Assembly (NCBI GenBank): GCA_039105265.1
Contig: JAPFFF010000020.1
Span: 1,071,001-1,135,000 of the forward strand
Origin: Tritrichomonas musculus
Taxonomy: Eukaryota; Parabasalia; Tritrichomonadida; Tritrichomonadidae
Direction of reading: 5' to 3'
DNA: 64,000 bases
Shown piece after piece: positions 32,641-43,504 of this stretch. The notes under the pieces are model-generated. The model was not told the DNA's origin and did no database searches. It was given only the letters and a program-made list of their open reading frames with translations. How positions within the stretch are numbered: position 1 is the first letter of the stretch; each line of letters begins with the position of its first letter. A program made the translations under genes and the position numbers.

Positions 32641-35600
32641 ATGACATCTACGATTGTCGATGGGTTGAAAACATTTATTGGAACAAACTGTGGAAATAGA
32701 ATACAAGATATGGAAAATGGATACAAGACGATGAAAGAAAATAAAGCACAGTTTTCAGCATCTGGGGAAATACTTTTCTTAAGATATCTCATAGAATACG
32801 ATACATATTTGGCAATTGGAGGACAACCTGATAACAAAATAATACCATCGATGGAACATTTTGCAGAAGACGTGGATATAATATCAGAAGTATTGGCTTT
32901 GCAAATAAAAAGATACGATATATTATGCCTTGATGAGAAATTACAACCTCATACGATGTGGCAAGAAGTCGGTTTTACAAAAGGCGAATCAAAATTAATA
33001 TATGAAATTGCAAAAAAGAGGAGAAATTATCAAGAATTTTGGGAAGAAGCAGTTTTGCCATTCTATAAACAAGATAATATTATAATATCATCCAACGGTG
33101 CATTAAATTGTTGCTATTATCAAATGGTCAAACATTATCTAGGTCAATTTGAAGGATTACCGTGGACAAAATGGCCAAATTGGGTGAATCAAGAAGCGGC
33201 TCTAGAGAGTTATCGATGTTATAAAGCGGATATTTTGCCAAATATATCAGTTAGAAACGAAAGAGAAGTCAATTTATCAATTTGGGATATGGAATTTAAT
33301 GGTGGTATGGCAGCAGAAAATCAAAGACTATATCAAGTATTAATGTCTGCCGCATGGATGATTAAAAATGATCCATTTTGTACATTCAAAGTGGAAAATG
33401 GTCAACCCAATCCAGATAAAATAGCAATAGAACGATCCAATGGTGCCTTAAGTCTACAGTATGCAATTTTAACATTGCAAAATACAGGTGCATCATTCAA
33501 TTCAGATAATCTAACGAAATTACTTTTTAGAAGTACAAGTAATTTTTTCCAATTGCGAACAATCATGGCAATGAAACAGTGCAAATTCGAACAAGAAATG
33601 AAAATCAGTGAAGAGGCTCAACAAAGATTTTTGAATGAATACAATAATTACACATATTTTCAATTTGGACAAAACGAAGGATTAGATCAAGCATGGAGGG
33701 AGGCATACAATCAGGCAAACATTGCATTTGCTAAACAAGAGATGGATATTGCACTAAAAACATGGGGTAATGGTGGAACACCAGAAGCTTATTTAGAAGA
33801 AAAAGAAGCTGTATTAAAAAATACCATTATTCAAGAAATAGATAATTTAATTGCAACAATGAATCAAAGAATTGCAACTGCAACTCAATCTCAGCAAAAA
33901 ATAGAGACCGAAATACTTCAATTATTGAAAGAAGAGAATGAAAAGAAACAAAAACATATCAGAGGATTAGAAACAAACGATGCAATGTATAAGAACGTTA
34001 CTAAATATTTTAATTGGTTTTATCCTGGACGAACAGATGAAGAATTTCAAGCAAAATTAGACTCATACAAGAACAAATCGTTAGAGGAAGCAGAAAGGGA
34101 AATGAAAGATGAAGTGTCTAGATTATGTGATGCATGGAATGCTATTCAAGAATATTTGAAACAAAAAATAAAGACAAATATTCCTGAATTTGGGTCTTGG
34201 AGTGATGATGATTTTTGGAAACCAGGTAAGCAAACGGAATTGTTTGAAAAGAAAAAGATTCAATTACTTAATCAAAATAAAGGAAATCCACAATCGGTTC
34301 AAGCACAATTAGATAAAGAGTGGGATGAAAAATTTCCTGCATTACTTGCTTTGATAAAAGATGATCAAAGATTAATAAAACTTAGACCTTGTATTGGAAA
34401 AGAATTATTTGCACGTTTTGCTTTCGACATCGATAAACTTGAAAAATATCTCACAAAAATTTATCCTTTATCAATTCAAATGTTGGAATTTTGTCCGTAT
34501 TTTTACCAATGGTTTCGGGAAGAAATCGATAATCCGGATGCATTAGAAACAGTTGAAACCAATTTGACTGAGACTCTATCGGAATTTAAAAATAGAAAAG
34601 AAGACTTTCAAAAAAATAAAAAAATTCAAACGCTAATGGGAAGAAATCAAGATATTGCAACATGGGAAGATCTCGCAGGACATTGTAAAAATGATAAAGA
34701 TGTAAAACTCTGGATTCAAATGAAAAAAGGATGGATGAACCATAAAAGATTTTCCAATACAAATGATATAAATTTCATTTTTGACTTTTATCCAAAATTC
34801 TATGAATGTGAAAAAGATTTGAGTAGGCTGAATCAATATCTCTCTGATCAGGGAATGCAAAACACAGATGAAGATGATGAACTGTTACCAAATATTGAAC
34901 AGTTGGTAACTCATTACATAAAGATTAAAAATAAATCACATCAAAATCTCTATATTTTTGTTGAAAATAATTGGGAAAACTTTTTGAGAAAATATTTGAA
35001 CGACGCGGAAGATTGCGAAACATTTGAGCAGTATATATTAAAAAAATATCAAAATAAAGGTTATTCATCTGATGAGGCACGATTTTTGGATAATGTAGGG
35101 AAAATGTCAATAAAATGTGCAAATGATATTGAAAATTTAGAGAAAATGGAAAGCGAAGCACATACAATCATAGTTGATGTGGGAGACGGAGACACAACTC
35201 ATTATACTTTGGAAAAAGCAATAGAAAAATATAATTCTGTGTCTGAAGAGAAAATAAAGAATCAAGAACATGCTATAAAAATATTTTATCAGAAAGGATG
35301 GGAAATGGAAGATGGTGTAAAATGGTTAGTAAATGAATCCAAAAGAAAGAATTTAAATATGAAGATTTCAAAAGAAGTTGAAAAAGCTTTTATTGATTGG
35401 AGAGACAATAATAAAAACAGTTATTTGAAATTTGATAATGTCGCAATAATGAGGCAACAATTAGGAGGTGATCAAGAATTAATCACTTTTTTAAATGAAT
35501 TGAAGAAATACAAAGATGAATATTTATCTTATTATAACTATATTGATTTGAATCCATATTTCCCATCTGATAAACAAACAACAACAAATTCAAAACAAGT

Positions 35601-38600
35601 TATCATTAGTGTTCAACAAAAAATAGATCAAGCAAGACAAGATTGTGATGCTTTGGAAAGACAATATGAAGCAATAAATAATCAGTACTCGGAAATATGG
35701 AATGATGTAAAGGAGAGAGACGATAAAACATGGGTACGTAAACCTTGGCAATTTAATTATCAAGCCCTCTATAAAAAATATGATGGAGACAAAAATAAAG
35801 TTGGAAAACATATTTACTGCTCGTTTTATGATATGTTATGTTATAAAATAGATGGACATGGAAAGAAGAGTTTAACAACCGCAGAATATACGTCCATCAT
35901 CGAAAATACTCATATATCAAATGGAAATACGGAAGATGATGGAATGATAACCATAAAAGACAAAATTCAGAAAAAATGGAAACAACTGGAAACAATAGAC
36001 TGGTGGGGTGAGGATAAAGATCCTCTCCTATATTTCAATATCATGAAGAAAATAGGTGCGTGGAATGATGGAGATGAAAAAATATTAATGCAGAAATCAA
36101 AAGAAGATGGTTATCAGGAAATGATTAATCGAATTCAAACGGTTTATGCTAGTTATAGCGGAGAAGATAAATATCAATTTAAAAATCCAAATGCAAATTT
36201 ATCAGAAAAATTTACCGAAATAGCAACCGTAACACAAAAATTAGTTGACAATGCAAATGAATATATCAAAACACCTGGTTTGGTAAATGCTTGGAATTCA
36301 GCAAAATCATATATCAAAGAAAAAACATTAGGAGAACTCATGAAAAATTATCCTGCTCCACAGGATGCAATGAAATATTTTATGAGAATTGGAATGGAAT
36401 ACACTTATCGTCAAACATTTAACAAAATGGAGATAAAATATCCAGAGACGGTAAAAACAGATGAACAAAAAACAGATTGGTTAAAATCGAAGATAAATAA
36501 TTTTACCGATTTTGATTTGAATTATTTTCAATCGCAAAATTTTAATGATCTTTGGAGTCAATATTCAACAAAACCAAGATGTCCATTTAAAACATTGAAT
36601 GAATTTTTAGACCACGTGGATAATAATGCAAAAGAAGCAAACATATTTTTGGAACATGAATTAGCAAAAGAAACATTTTCCAAATGGTTCGGTCAAGAAT
36701 ATGAAAATTCGGATAAATTAGATAGAGAAAAACAAATTCAAGATATAGATTCAAAATTGAAGGACCTCTGGACTTATGATAAAGAAGGAAGTGCATTTAA
36801 AACAGAAATGCTTGAATATAATACCAATTTTTCCACAAAAAATACAGTAGCAAAATTCGTATTGAACAAAGAGAGAGATATGGAAGGTTGGAGAATATTT
36901 ATGAAAGTGAAGAATTTGAAATATAAAATCAAAAAAATAAATAGTTCTTTGGCTTCAGAAATTGAAAAATATAACGAAAATTCAGAAGATGCTGATGCTC
37001 TGGAAGAGATTTATAAGAGTGCTGAAAAGAATAATCAAAATTTTGAATGTCAAGAATGTATTGATTTGATAAAAGAGTATGAGAAAGTTTGTAGAACAAC
37101 CCTTGATGTAGAGAAACTTCAAAAACAGAAACCAAATTATGTTGATTTCAAAAAATATTTAGAAGTTGAAATCTTAAAAACTCAATTAACAGATACTTAT
37201 GGATATACAAATGAGGAAATAAATAATTTATTGAAAAAAGATGATGAACAAACATTATTTCATCTCAAGACTGAAAAAAATAGAGTGGAAGAGGATTTGA
37301 AAAAATTAAAGAGCGATACAGAAGCGAATAAATTCTTACAAATATATAAAGATTTTTCTCATTTTACAACCATTACTTTTGAAGAATTAATGAAAAAACA
37401 TAATCATTCTTATGAGGGAGTCATGTTTTATATTGTATATTTTGCATATAATGCTTTGATTGATAAGAAGTCAGAAAAAGAGATGCTTGGAAAATATCAA
37501 AATGATTTTGGAACAGCAATCGTTGGAATGATGAAGGATTTAGATATTTACTTTGCAAGGGAAAAGGAATTCAATGGGAATCCGACGTTGAAAAACCTGA
37601 TGGATTCGAAAAAATGGGACTACGAATATATGATGGAACATTTCCCTGTTTTGAAAACAAATGATTATTTGCAAGATGTTCAAAATGCTATCTATTTGAT
37701 TCAAAATGTTAGTGATGAAGAAATTTATTTAACATACTTAGCAAAAGTGGGAGAAGAAGATACACACCTTTCAACCTTTGATAACTCCAAAACAAGAGAG
37801 AAAAAGAAATATTTGCTTGATAAAAAGAAAGAATTCGAAACATATGAAAAGAAATTGGAAACAGATGAAATGAACGAATTATTTACGAAATTTAAGGAGA
37901 AGCATAAAGAATATGACGTTGATGATTGGGCAGGGAGGTATCGTTTTGCGAAAGCCTTGTTTTCGAAAATCGACTATAAAGAAATTAAAAATTATCTCAC
38001 ACTCAAAAATTTAATTACTGATTTTGAAGAGAAATACAAAGTTAATTGGACAGATCAAGAGCAAAGTTCTTGGACAGATGATAAACAAATTAATTATTTG
38101 AAGACAGTTGTGAATAAAAAAGATGAATATGAATCAAATGACCTCATTAAAGAAGCAATTGAAATATATAATAAAGCATTTCCGAATGCACGACTCAAAA
38201 AACAAAAAATGATTAGTGAATATGGTGAACAAATTGAAGAAGCAGCTTATGTTTATTTAAGAAAAGGTCTCATTCAATTGGCAAAAACATTATTAGGTGA
38301 GAGATTTGATGAAAAGAATTATCCTGATAGTGATGAAGGAATAGAAAGATTAAAAAGCGATATTAAATATGAGGAACAGAAAAAAGAGAATTTTCAATCA
38401 GCTGGTATAATTCAAACTAAATTAAATGATTACAATTCTTACTTCAAAAATGAACCAAATAGAGATGATGTATGGGTGAGAAAAGAATTTAATAATGATG
38501 CAGATATGGCTTTAAATGGTCTTGAAATATACATGTTGATTGATGAATTAAATGACTTTTATGGAGGTTCAACATATAAGAGAGACGAGCTTCATAATCA

Positions 38601-41600
38601 AATTTTACAAAGTTCAGATAAAGGGAAATCAATAAAGAACGAATTATTGAATCATATAAATATACTGTCCAAAGAAAAGGGAATAATGGTTGACTATAAT
38701 AATAGAAAGATAAATTTCAAATCTTATTTAGATTATTGGAACTCACAACATGGAACAAATTATGATAAATTTGATGCATTAAGAGAATTAGGTGTTTTTC
38801 AAGGAAGTCAAGATTCGATTCCAAAAGCAAAGAAAGCTATTGCTGAATTATTGATATTTTATCGAAATCAATTTTATCCCGATAATCAAATTGATTCCTC
38901 AAAAGCTTTAACATATGCTACAAAATTGGAGAATGTAATTCAAGATTTAGAAACTGAAATAAATGAGGTGAAAGGAAGGAAAAAGAAATCAGCAAGTAAC
39001 AAAAATGTACATGCAAAAGTACTATCATTACATCTCCCCACGGATAAAACAAATGAATTATTACAAAAATATGATAAACCCGAAGATACATTATTACATT
39101 GTGAACTTTATGAATTGATTGAAAAATATAATGAAATTAACCCAAATAAACCAATTGACCAAGTCAAAGATGTTAATAAATTTATATTCAATAATATGAC
39201 AAGGGAAAGGTTAAAAAAGTATTTAACAGGAGCAGTACAAGAAGATTGGTTGAATTTATCAGAAATATTAACCGAATACAAAACAAAAATATCAGATGAA
39301 GGATTTGAACGATACAAAAATGATGTTTTGAAATTCACAGATGAAAATGATGTTCGTTCTCATTTTTTGAATGCATTTGAGGCTATGGCTTATTTAAGAA
39401 TTGAACCTTTTCGTTTAGAATTTAATGATTTAATGAATAAACAATATACTTTAGAACATCTTTTGCGAAATTATGATTATAATATTTCTGTCATTGAACA
39501 ATATTTAGACTATAATCTTGTTCACATAAGAGAAAGATTATCAAAAGGATTATCTCCAATGTTAATTCCAAAATGGGATGAATTTATTGCTCAACCCCCA
39601 GAAATAATCAAAAAGGTTATCGATAAGAAAAGGAAATGGCATGAGGAGATGCAAGGTCAAATCGATAAAATGAAAACAGAAACAGGATTAACAAGAAATG
39701 ATATCACTGCGGAACAACTTCAAAAATATGTTACATATGAATCTGATATTCCAATTATCATGAAAATTTTAGATCATTTACCTGAATTTAACGAGAAGTT
39801 TGGTAAAAAAATAAATGCGTCCAATTTAGATGAATTATGTTCTGAAGAGAGGAACTGGAAGACAGCCTATTTTAATGTAAGGATTTTACCGTTGATTCAT
39901 GATTACAATTATATTGCGAATAAAAAAAGTGAACCTGGATTAAGCACTGATGATATTATTGGGGAATATATTGGAGATGACCTTCAAATTGAAAAAATCG
40001 ATGAAGCATATCCTGAAATCAAGACAAAAATAGAGGAAGCAAGAGATTCATTTTTAGACCCTCATTGGAAAGAATATAATTCAGTAACAGGAGACCCTAT
40101 TGCAAAATTATCAGATGTAACAAAAATTTATCCAAAAATTGATGACGCTGAACGATTCTTGAGAATTGAAAAATATTGTAAACCAATAAGAAAAATGATT
40201 AAAGAAATGAAAACAATGAAATATGATATTCCAACTCAATTAGAATTAGATGATAAAAAATTTGAATATGATACAGTCAAAGGTTTGAATCCAAATATTG
40301 ATGCACTTGAACAAAAATTACATGAGCAATATGAATTGTTTAAGAAATTAAAGGAGGAATTCGAAAAGAAAGATGCTGAAGAGAAAAGGAAAAAGAGTGT
40401 CATCAATCCAAAAATTAATGATATAAACAGAATGAGACGAAAATTAGGTTTAACAGAAATATCATATGATAAATATAATTCAATGGAATTTGAAAATGCA
40501 AAACAAGCATTAGATGAAGAAATAAAAGATTTAAATGAGAAACAAAGGGAAAAAGAAAATCAAAAAAATAATTCTATTGGAGGAGGATTTAATTCTGGGA
40601 CATCTTTTGGAGGAACTGTCGGACAACCATTACGTTTTTCAGCTTTAAATGCACAAAGACAAACAAATCCATTAACAACAAATCCGACAACAACACCTGC
40701 AACAACAAATACATTGTCAAATAATACAAATCCATGGAATAGACCAGGTATGGAAGTCAATCGAAGTGGTATTGGAGATTTAACAAGAGGAAATGCTCCA
40801 TTAAGATTGACAGGGTTTAATCGTGAAACACCAAAACCAGTTTCAGATTCATTGTTTTCATTAAAATCAAGTTTTGATTCAGATAGTGATGATGATAATC
40901 CAATCAAACCGAAACAAAATGATTTTACAAAACCATTACGACCATCCAATAAGTTTGCTCCACCAGTTTCAATAAGAAGATGGATTCTTGATAAACAAAG
41001 AGCCCAAAGATTAAAGAAAGACTCTTATCCTGCAACATCAACAAAACCAACAATCAGTCCAATTATTCGAACAAAATCTGATGAACCATCGGATGAACCA
41101 TCTGATGATGATACTGAGATTCCTGAAATTAAACCTTTAAGTTCTCCAGTAATATTGGTTCATGATAATGATCCAGAAGAGAAAAAAGAATCAATAACAA
41201 ATAAATTAGAGGAATTAAAGGAGTCTAATTTAACCTTAATAAAAACCCCTAAAATGCCTGATACAGGGAAATTATTACCAATACCCATTGATCAAAAAAC
41301 CAAAATTAAAACGAGTACAGGAATTGTTGAATTACCAACAAGAGCAAGAAAAGATGCACCTCTTTTTGCTGCAAAAGCAGTTGAAATAATTCCACAAAGA
41401 CCAGTTGTTCAGCCAGTTGAATCAAAAGTTTTTATGGGAGCACCAATGCAAGAGGAGGAATATCGAATACCCCCAAGATTACAAAGAAGACAAATGGAAA
41501 GGAGAGAAACATTTATACCAAATAGGAATACGACAAAACAAGAAGTAGATCGAAAAATCATGGAACTCAGACAAAGAAATAGAATGAAAAATGCTCCATT

Positions 41601-41724
41601 AAGAGTTCAAAGACAACAACAAAGAGCAATACCTCAGGCAACATATAAACCTCCAATTCAAGTCAACAATACCCCATTAAGTATTTTAGAAAATCCACAA
41701 TTACGAGCTCTCATGAAGATATAA
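32641..41724 (+). CDS. Giant 3027-residue protein of the element, function unknown
   Basis: The start is ATG 32641, about 110 bases inside the left repeat; the open frame extends two codons upstream only through a TTG. It takes up more than a third of the element. The chain is highly charged and largely helical with poorly conserved, loosely repeated units of 50-100 residues in which aromatic residues recur after short helices (for example LNEFLDHVDNN, FKSYLDYWNSQHG, TLKNLITDFEEKY). I see no polymerase, helicase, nuclease or integrase motif. Roughly the last 400 residues are low-complexity (Asn/Thr, then Pro/Ser and acidic), ending in an Arg/Gln-rich segment (RLQRRQMERRETF) that could bind nucleic acid or capsid. 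By size and position it may be a tegument-like, scaffolding or internal particle protein. I do not recognise its family. Confidence 0.75.
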   Translation: MTSTIVDGLKTFIGTNCGNRIQDMENGYKTMKENKAQFSASGEILFLRYLIEYDTYLAIGGQPDNKIIPSMEHFAEDVDIISEVLALQIKRYDILCLDEKLQPHTMWQEVGFTKGESKLIYEIAKKRRNYQEFWEEAVLPFYKQDNIIISSNGALNCCYYQMVKHYLGQFEGLPWTKWPNWVNQEAALESYRCYKADILPNISVRNEREVNLSIWDMEFNGGMAAENQRLYQVLMSAAWMIKNDPFCTFKVENGQPNPDKIAIERSNGALSLQYAILTLQNTGASFNSDNLTKLLFRSTSNFFQLRTIMAMKQCKFEQEMKISEEAQQRFLNEYNNYTYFQFGQNEGLDQAWREAYNQANIAFAKQEMDIALKTWGNGGTPEAYLEEKEAVLKNTIIQEIDNLIATMNQRIATATQSQQKIETEILQLLKEENEKKQKHIRGLETNDAMYKNVTKYFNWFYPGRTDEEFQAKLDSYKNKSLEEAEREMKDEVSRLCDAWNAIQEYLKQKIKTNIPEFGSWSDDDFWKPGKQTELFEKKKIQLLNQNKGNPQSVQAQLDKEWDEKFPALLALIKDDQRLIKLRPCIGKELFARFAFDIDKLEKYLTKIYPLSIQMLEFCPYFYQWFREEIDNPDALETVETNLTETLSEFKNRKEDFQKNKKIQTLMGRNQDIATWEDLAGHCKNDKDVKLWIQMKKGWMNHKRFSNTNDINFIFDFYPKFYECEKDLSRLNQYLSDQGMQNTDEDDELLPNIEQLVTHYIKIKNKSHQNLYIFVENNWENFLRKYLNDAEDCETFEQYILKKYQNKGYSSDEARFLDNVGKMSIKCANDIENLEKMESEAHTIIVDVGDGDTTHYTLEKAIEKYNSVSEEKIKNQEHAIKIFYQKGWEMEDGVKWLVNESKRKNLNMKISKEVEKAFIDWRDNNKNSYLKFDNVAIMRQQLGGDQELITFLNELKKYKDEYLSYYNYIDLNPYFPSDKQTTTNSKQVIISVQQKIDQARQDCDALERQYEAINNQYSEIWNDVKERDDKTWVRKPWQFNYQALYKKYDGDKNKVGKHIYCSFYDMLCYKIDGHGKKSLTTAEYTSIIENTHISNGNTEDDGMITIKDKIQKKWKQLETIDWWGEDKDPLLYFNIMKKIGAWNDGDEKILMQKSKEDGYQEMINRIQTVYASYSGEDKYQFKNPNANLSEKFTEIATVTQKLVDNANEYIKTPGLVNAWNSAKSYIKEKTLGELMKNYPAPQDAMKYFMRIGMEYTYRQTFNKMEIKYPETVKTDEQKTDWLKSKINNFTDFDLNYFQSQNFNDLWSQYSTKPRCPFKTLNEFLDHVDNNAKEANIFLEHELAKETFSKWFGQEYENSDKLDREKQIQDIDSKLKDLWTYDKEGSAFKTEMLEYNTNFSTKNTVAKFVLNKERDMEGWRIFMKVKNLKYKIKKINSSLASEIEKYNENSEDADALEEIYKSAEKNNQNFECQECIDLIKEYEKVCRTTLDVEKLQKQKPNYVDFKKYLEVEILKTQLTDTYGYTNEEINNLLKKDDEQTLFHLKTEKNRVEEDLKKLKSDTEANKFLQIYKDFSHFTTITFEELMKKHNHSYEGVMFYIVYFAYNALIDKKSEKEMLGKYQNDFGTAIVGMMKDLDIYFAREKEFNGNPTLKNLMDSKKWDYEYMMEHFPVLKTNDYLQDVQNAIYLIQNVSDEEIYLTYLAKVGEEDTHLSTFDNSKTREKKKYLLDKKKEFETYEKKLETDEMNELFTKFKEKHKEYDVDDWAGRYRFAKALFSKIDYKEIKNYLTLKNLITDFEEKYKVNWTDQEQSSWTDDKQINYLKTVVNKKDEYESNDLIKEAIEIYNKAFPNARLKKQKMISEYGEQIEEAAYVYLRKGLIQLAKTLLGERFDEKNYPDSDEGIERLKSDIKYEEQKKENFQSAGIIQTKLNDYNSYFKNEPNRDDVWVRKEFNNDADMALNGLEIYMLIDELNDFYGGSTYKRDELHNQILQSSDKGKSIKNELLNHINILSKEKGIMVDYNNRKINFKSYLDYWNSQHGTNYDKFDALRELGVFQGSQDSIPKAKKAIAELLIFYRNQFYPDNQIDSSKALTYATKLENVIQDLETEINEVKGRKKKSASNKNVHAKVLSLHLPTDKTNELLQKYDKPEDTLLHCELYELIEKYNEINPNKPIDQVKDVNKFIFNNMTRERLKKYLTGAVQEDWLNLSEILTEYKTKISDEGFERYKNDVLKFTDENDVRSHFLNAFEAMAYLRIEPFRLEFNDLMNKQYTLEHLLRNYDYNISVIEQYLDYNLVHIRERLSKGLSPMLIPKWDEFIAQPPEIIKKVIDKKRKWHEEMQGQIDKMKTETGLTRNDITAEQLQKYVTYESDIPIIMKILDHLPEFNEKFGKKINASNLDELCSEERNWKTAYFNVRILPLIHDYNYIANKKSEPGLSTDDIIGEYIGDDLQIEKIDEAYPEIKTKIEEARDSFLDPHWKEYNSVTGDPIAKLSDVTKIYPKIDDAERFLRIEKYCKPIRKMIKEMKTMKYDIPTQLELDDKKFEYDTVKGLNPNIDALEQKLHEQYELFKKLKEEFEKKDAEEKRKKSVINPKINDINRMRRKLGLTEISYDKYNSMEFENAKQALDEEIKDLNEKQREKENQKNNSIGGGFNSGTSFGGTVGQPLRFSALNAQRQTNPLTTNPTTTPATTNTLSNNTNPWNRPGMEVNRSGIGDLTRGNAPLRLTGFNRETPKPVSDSLFSLKSSFDSDSDDDNPIKPKQNDFTKPLRPSNKFAPPVSIRRWILDKQRAQRLKKDSYPATSTKPTISPIIRTKSDEPSDEPSDDDTEIPEIKPLSSPVILVHDNDPEEKKESITNKLEELKESNLTLIKTPKMPDTGKLLPIPIDQKTKIKTSTGIVELPTRARKDAPLFAAKAVEIIPQRPVVQPVESKVFMGAPMQEEEYRIPPRLQRRQMERRETFIPNRNTTKQEVDRKIMELRQRNRMKNAPLRVQRQQQRAIPQATYKPPIQVNNTPLSILENPQLRALMKI

Positions 41725-41763
41725 GAACGATTAAAATAATTTTTTTTCTCCGATATAAAAATA

Positions 41764-41826
41764 ATGCCTGCAAGAAGAAGAACAACAACAAGCCGTCGTC
41801 GTACAACTACTCGTCGTCGACGTTAA
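41764..41826 (+). CDS. 20-residue arginine-rich peptide, core-protein-like
   Basis: The small frame starts 39 bases after the giant gene and encodes 20 residues: MPARRR, then TTT, SRRR, TTT and four arginines before TAA. Eleven of 20 residues (including those before the threonines) are arginine or nearly so in two clusters. Arginine-rich short peptides condense DNA in adenovirus cores (the mu/pX peptide) and in sperm protamines, so a role in packaging the element DNA is plausible. Support for its being real: its own T8 tract 17-24 bases upstream (41740-41747), as seen for other genes of the element, its place between two same-strand genes, and a strongly non-random composition with CGT codons, rare elsewhere here. 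Confidence 0.6.
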   Translation: MPARRRTTTSRRRTTTRRRR

Positions 41827-41904
41827 AAAATATAATGATTAATAAAAAACAACATCAAAAAGAAAATTTATTTTGAAATTTTTTCTTTCAATGCAAATAA
41901 GGAA

Positions 41905-42546
41905 ATGACTACTCGAAGTTTACGAAGAAAAACACAAGAAACCATTCAAGAAAGGAACACTAATTTATCGCCCAGACCTCGTCGTCTCCCGTCAAGAACA
42001 GTCTCAGAATCTCCAATCCGCGTCATAGATGAAATCCCATCAAATACTATTAGTCATGATGGAGAAGTTGCTGAATTACGCAAAATGGTAAAAGAATTAT
42101 CAAAAGAAAAAGGAGGTCGAAAATTATCTGCCTTAAACAAATTTAAAAAATATGTCCTCTCAAAATCAACAGAGCAAGCTTTAGCAGAAACTGATTTTTC
42201 AGATTTAATCCCTGTCGATAAAATGAGATTATTAAATAAAGCTTACCCAATTGTATGGGATGAAATGGTATTAAAACAATTATATCAAAAATATGGATGT
42301 GAAAATAATGAAGAAGAACAAGAAAAATTAAAAAATAAAAAGAATATACAGCTTGAATATCAAATAATTGTTGATAATATTATTGATGAAAGTAAAGCTG
42401 GAGAATTAGATGATCAAGAACATTTTAGGGAAGATATTACGAAAATATTGTGCTATGCCATCAGAGAAGCTGCAAAGGGATTCAAATCAGATGATGATGA
42501 TAAAAAGAAGTCAGCAAAGGATGAAGATGAAGATGAAGAGGAATAA
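41905..42546 (+). CDS. 213-residue basic-to-acidic protein of the element
   Basis: The product starts with a strongly basic, Arg/Thr-rich tail (TRSLRRKTQE, RPRRLPSRT), continues with a short coiled coil and a folded helical core (about residues 70-195, ALNKFKKYVLSKSTEQALAE) and ends in an acidic tail of Asp/Glu/Lys. It sits just upstream of the packaging ATPase on the same strand. The basic N-terminus suggests nucleic-acid or capsid contact. No family is recognised; similar small helical proteins are common in Polintons and adenovirus-like elements. Confidence 0.65.
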   Translation: MTTRSLRRKTQETIQERNTNLSPRPRRLPSRTVSESPIRVIDEIPSNTISHDGEVAELRKMVKELSKEKGGRKLSALNKFKKYVLSKSTEQALAETDFSDLIPVDKMRLLNKAYPIVWDEMVLKQLYQKYGCENNEEEQEKLKNKKNIQLEYQIIVDNIIDESKAGELDDQEHFREDITKILCYAIREAAKGFKSDDDDKKKSAKDEDEDEEE

Positions 42547-42592
42547 AAAAAAAACATCATAAAATGAAATATTTTTTTGTTCTAAAGAAAAA

Positions 42593-43504
42593 ATGTCGAG
42601 TGATGATGATTATTATTCTGATTCCGATTCTGGACCAAAACAATTAACTCTTGATGAAAAATTACGAAGGGTAGGTGAAGAAGAGAAAGGTTTTGAAAAT
42701 GATATTCGTAAAAAAATTCAAGCAAAATTAAAAGCAAAACAAATTGATAATAAAGATGCTTTAATTGCCCCAATCCATAAGGACATTCTCACAAAATATA
42801 ATAGTGTTAATGTTATTGTTGGGAAACAAAGCTTGGGAAAAACAGTAACAGCATTAGAAGAAATAATAAAAATAGGATATATGGGGACTCATCATTTATT
42901 GGTTTACATTACAAAAGATGGTGAAGAGAACGATAAGAGCTGGCAAACATTGAAAAATATGATTGAAATGCCGATTGTTTTGGTTGCAGAAGAAGATGCC
43001 GAAGATTGTATCGATGAAATATTAACTGCTAAAAGTATGTATTATCGAATCAGAAGAGAAAGAACAAAAAATGAAATACCAGAAGAACAAAAAGAAGATT
43101 TATTTGATGTATTACATGTCGAGAATTTCGAAAAGAAATTTTTACATACGATTTTCTTGTTTGATGATATCAGTAACTCAAAACTTTTTTCTTCAGAAGA
43201 ATCATTTTTTAGTCAATTATTAAGAAGATGTAGACATAATAATGTTTCATTTTTCTTATTAATTCAAGGTTGGAAAGGAATAAAACCACATATTAAGAAT
43301 GAAATAACAACTCTTTATTTATTTCCCGGTTTTAATAAACAACAGATAAGATTTATTTATGGCCAATCTGCATCAAATTTAGATTGGGATGAATTTTTTG
43401 ATAAATATAATGAAGTAAATAAAATAAAAAATGAAAATCCTGATGACCATCCAATTTTAATCGTTCAATGCACAGATGGTGGAGATACCTTTATTCGGAA
43501 ATAA
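42593..43504 (+). CDS. A32-type (FtsK-HerA) genome-packaging ATPase
   Basis: The 303-residue protein has an acidic N-terminal tail, then a compact ATPase domain. The Walker A box is GKQSLGKT (residues 77-84), the Walker B box IFLFDD (187-192), and the typical segment after it reads RRCRHNNVSFFLLIQGW, which corresponds to the RH.N.SI..L.Q motif of A32-like ATPases of Polintons, virophages and large DNA viruses. It drives DNA into preformed capsids. The length is in the usual range for Polinton ATPases. A T7 tract (42572-42578) lies 14-20 bases before the ATG. It is the last gene of the left plus-strand block. Confidence 0.88.
   Translation: MSSDDDYYSDSDSGPKQLTLDEKLRRVGEEEKGFENDIRKKIQAKLKAKQIDNKDALIAPIHKDILTKYNSVNVIVGKQSLGKTVTALEEIIKIGYMGTHHLLVYITKDGEENDKSWQTLKNMIEMPIVLVAEEDAEDCIDEILTAKSMYYRIRRERTKNEIPEEQKEDLFDVLHVENFEKKFLHTIFLFDDISNSKLFSSEESFFSQLLRRCRHNNVSFFLLIQGWKGIKPHIKNEITTLYLFPGFNKQQIRFIYGQSASNLDWDEFFDKYNEVNKIKNENPDDHPILIVQCTDGGDTFIRK

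Noticed and set aside
32641-41724. Giant protein as a polymerase B or helicase
   Set aside because: I looked for DxxSLYP, KxxxNxxYG and YxDTD polymerase motifs and for Walker boxes and saw none; the composition is that of a helical structural protein.
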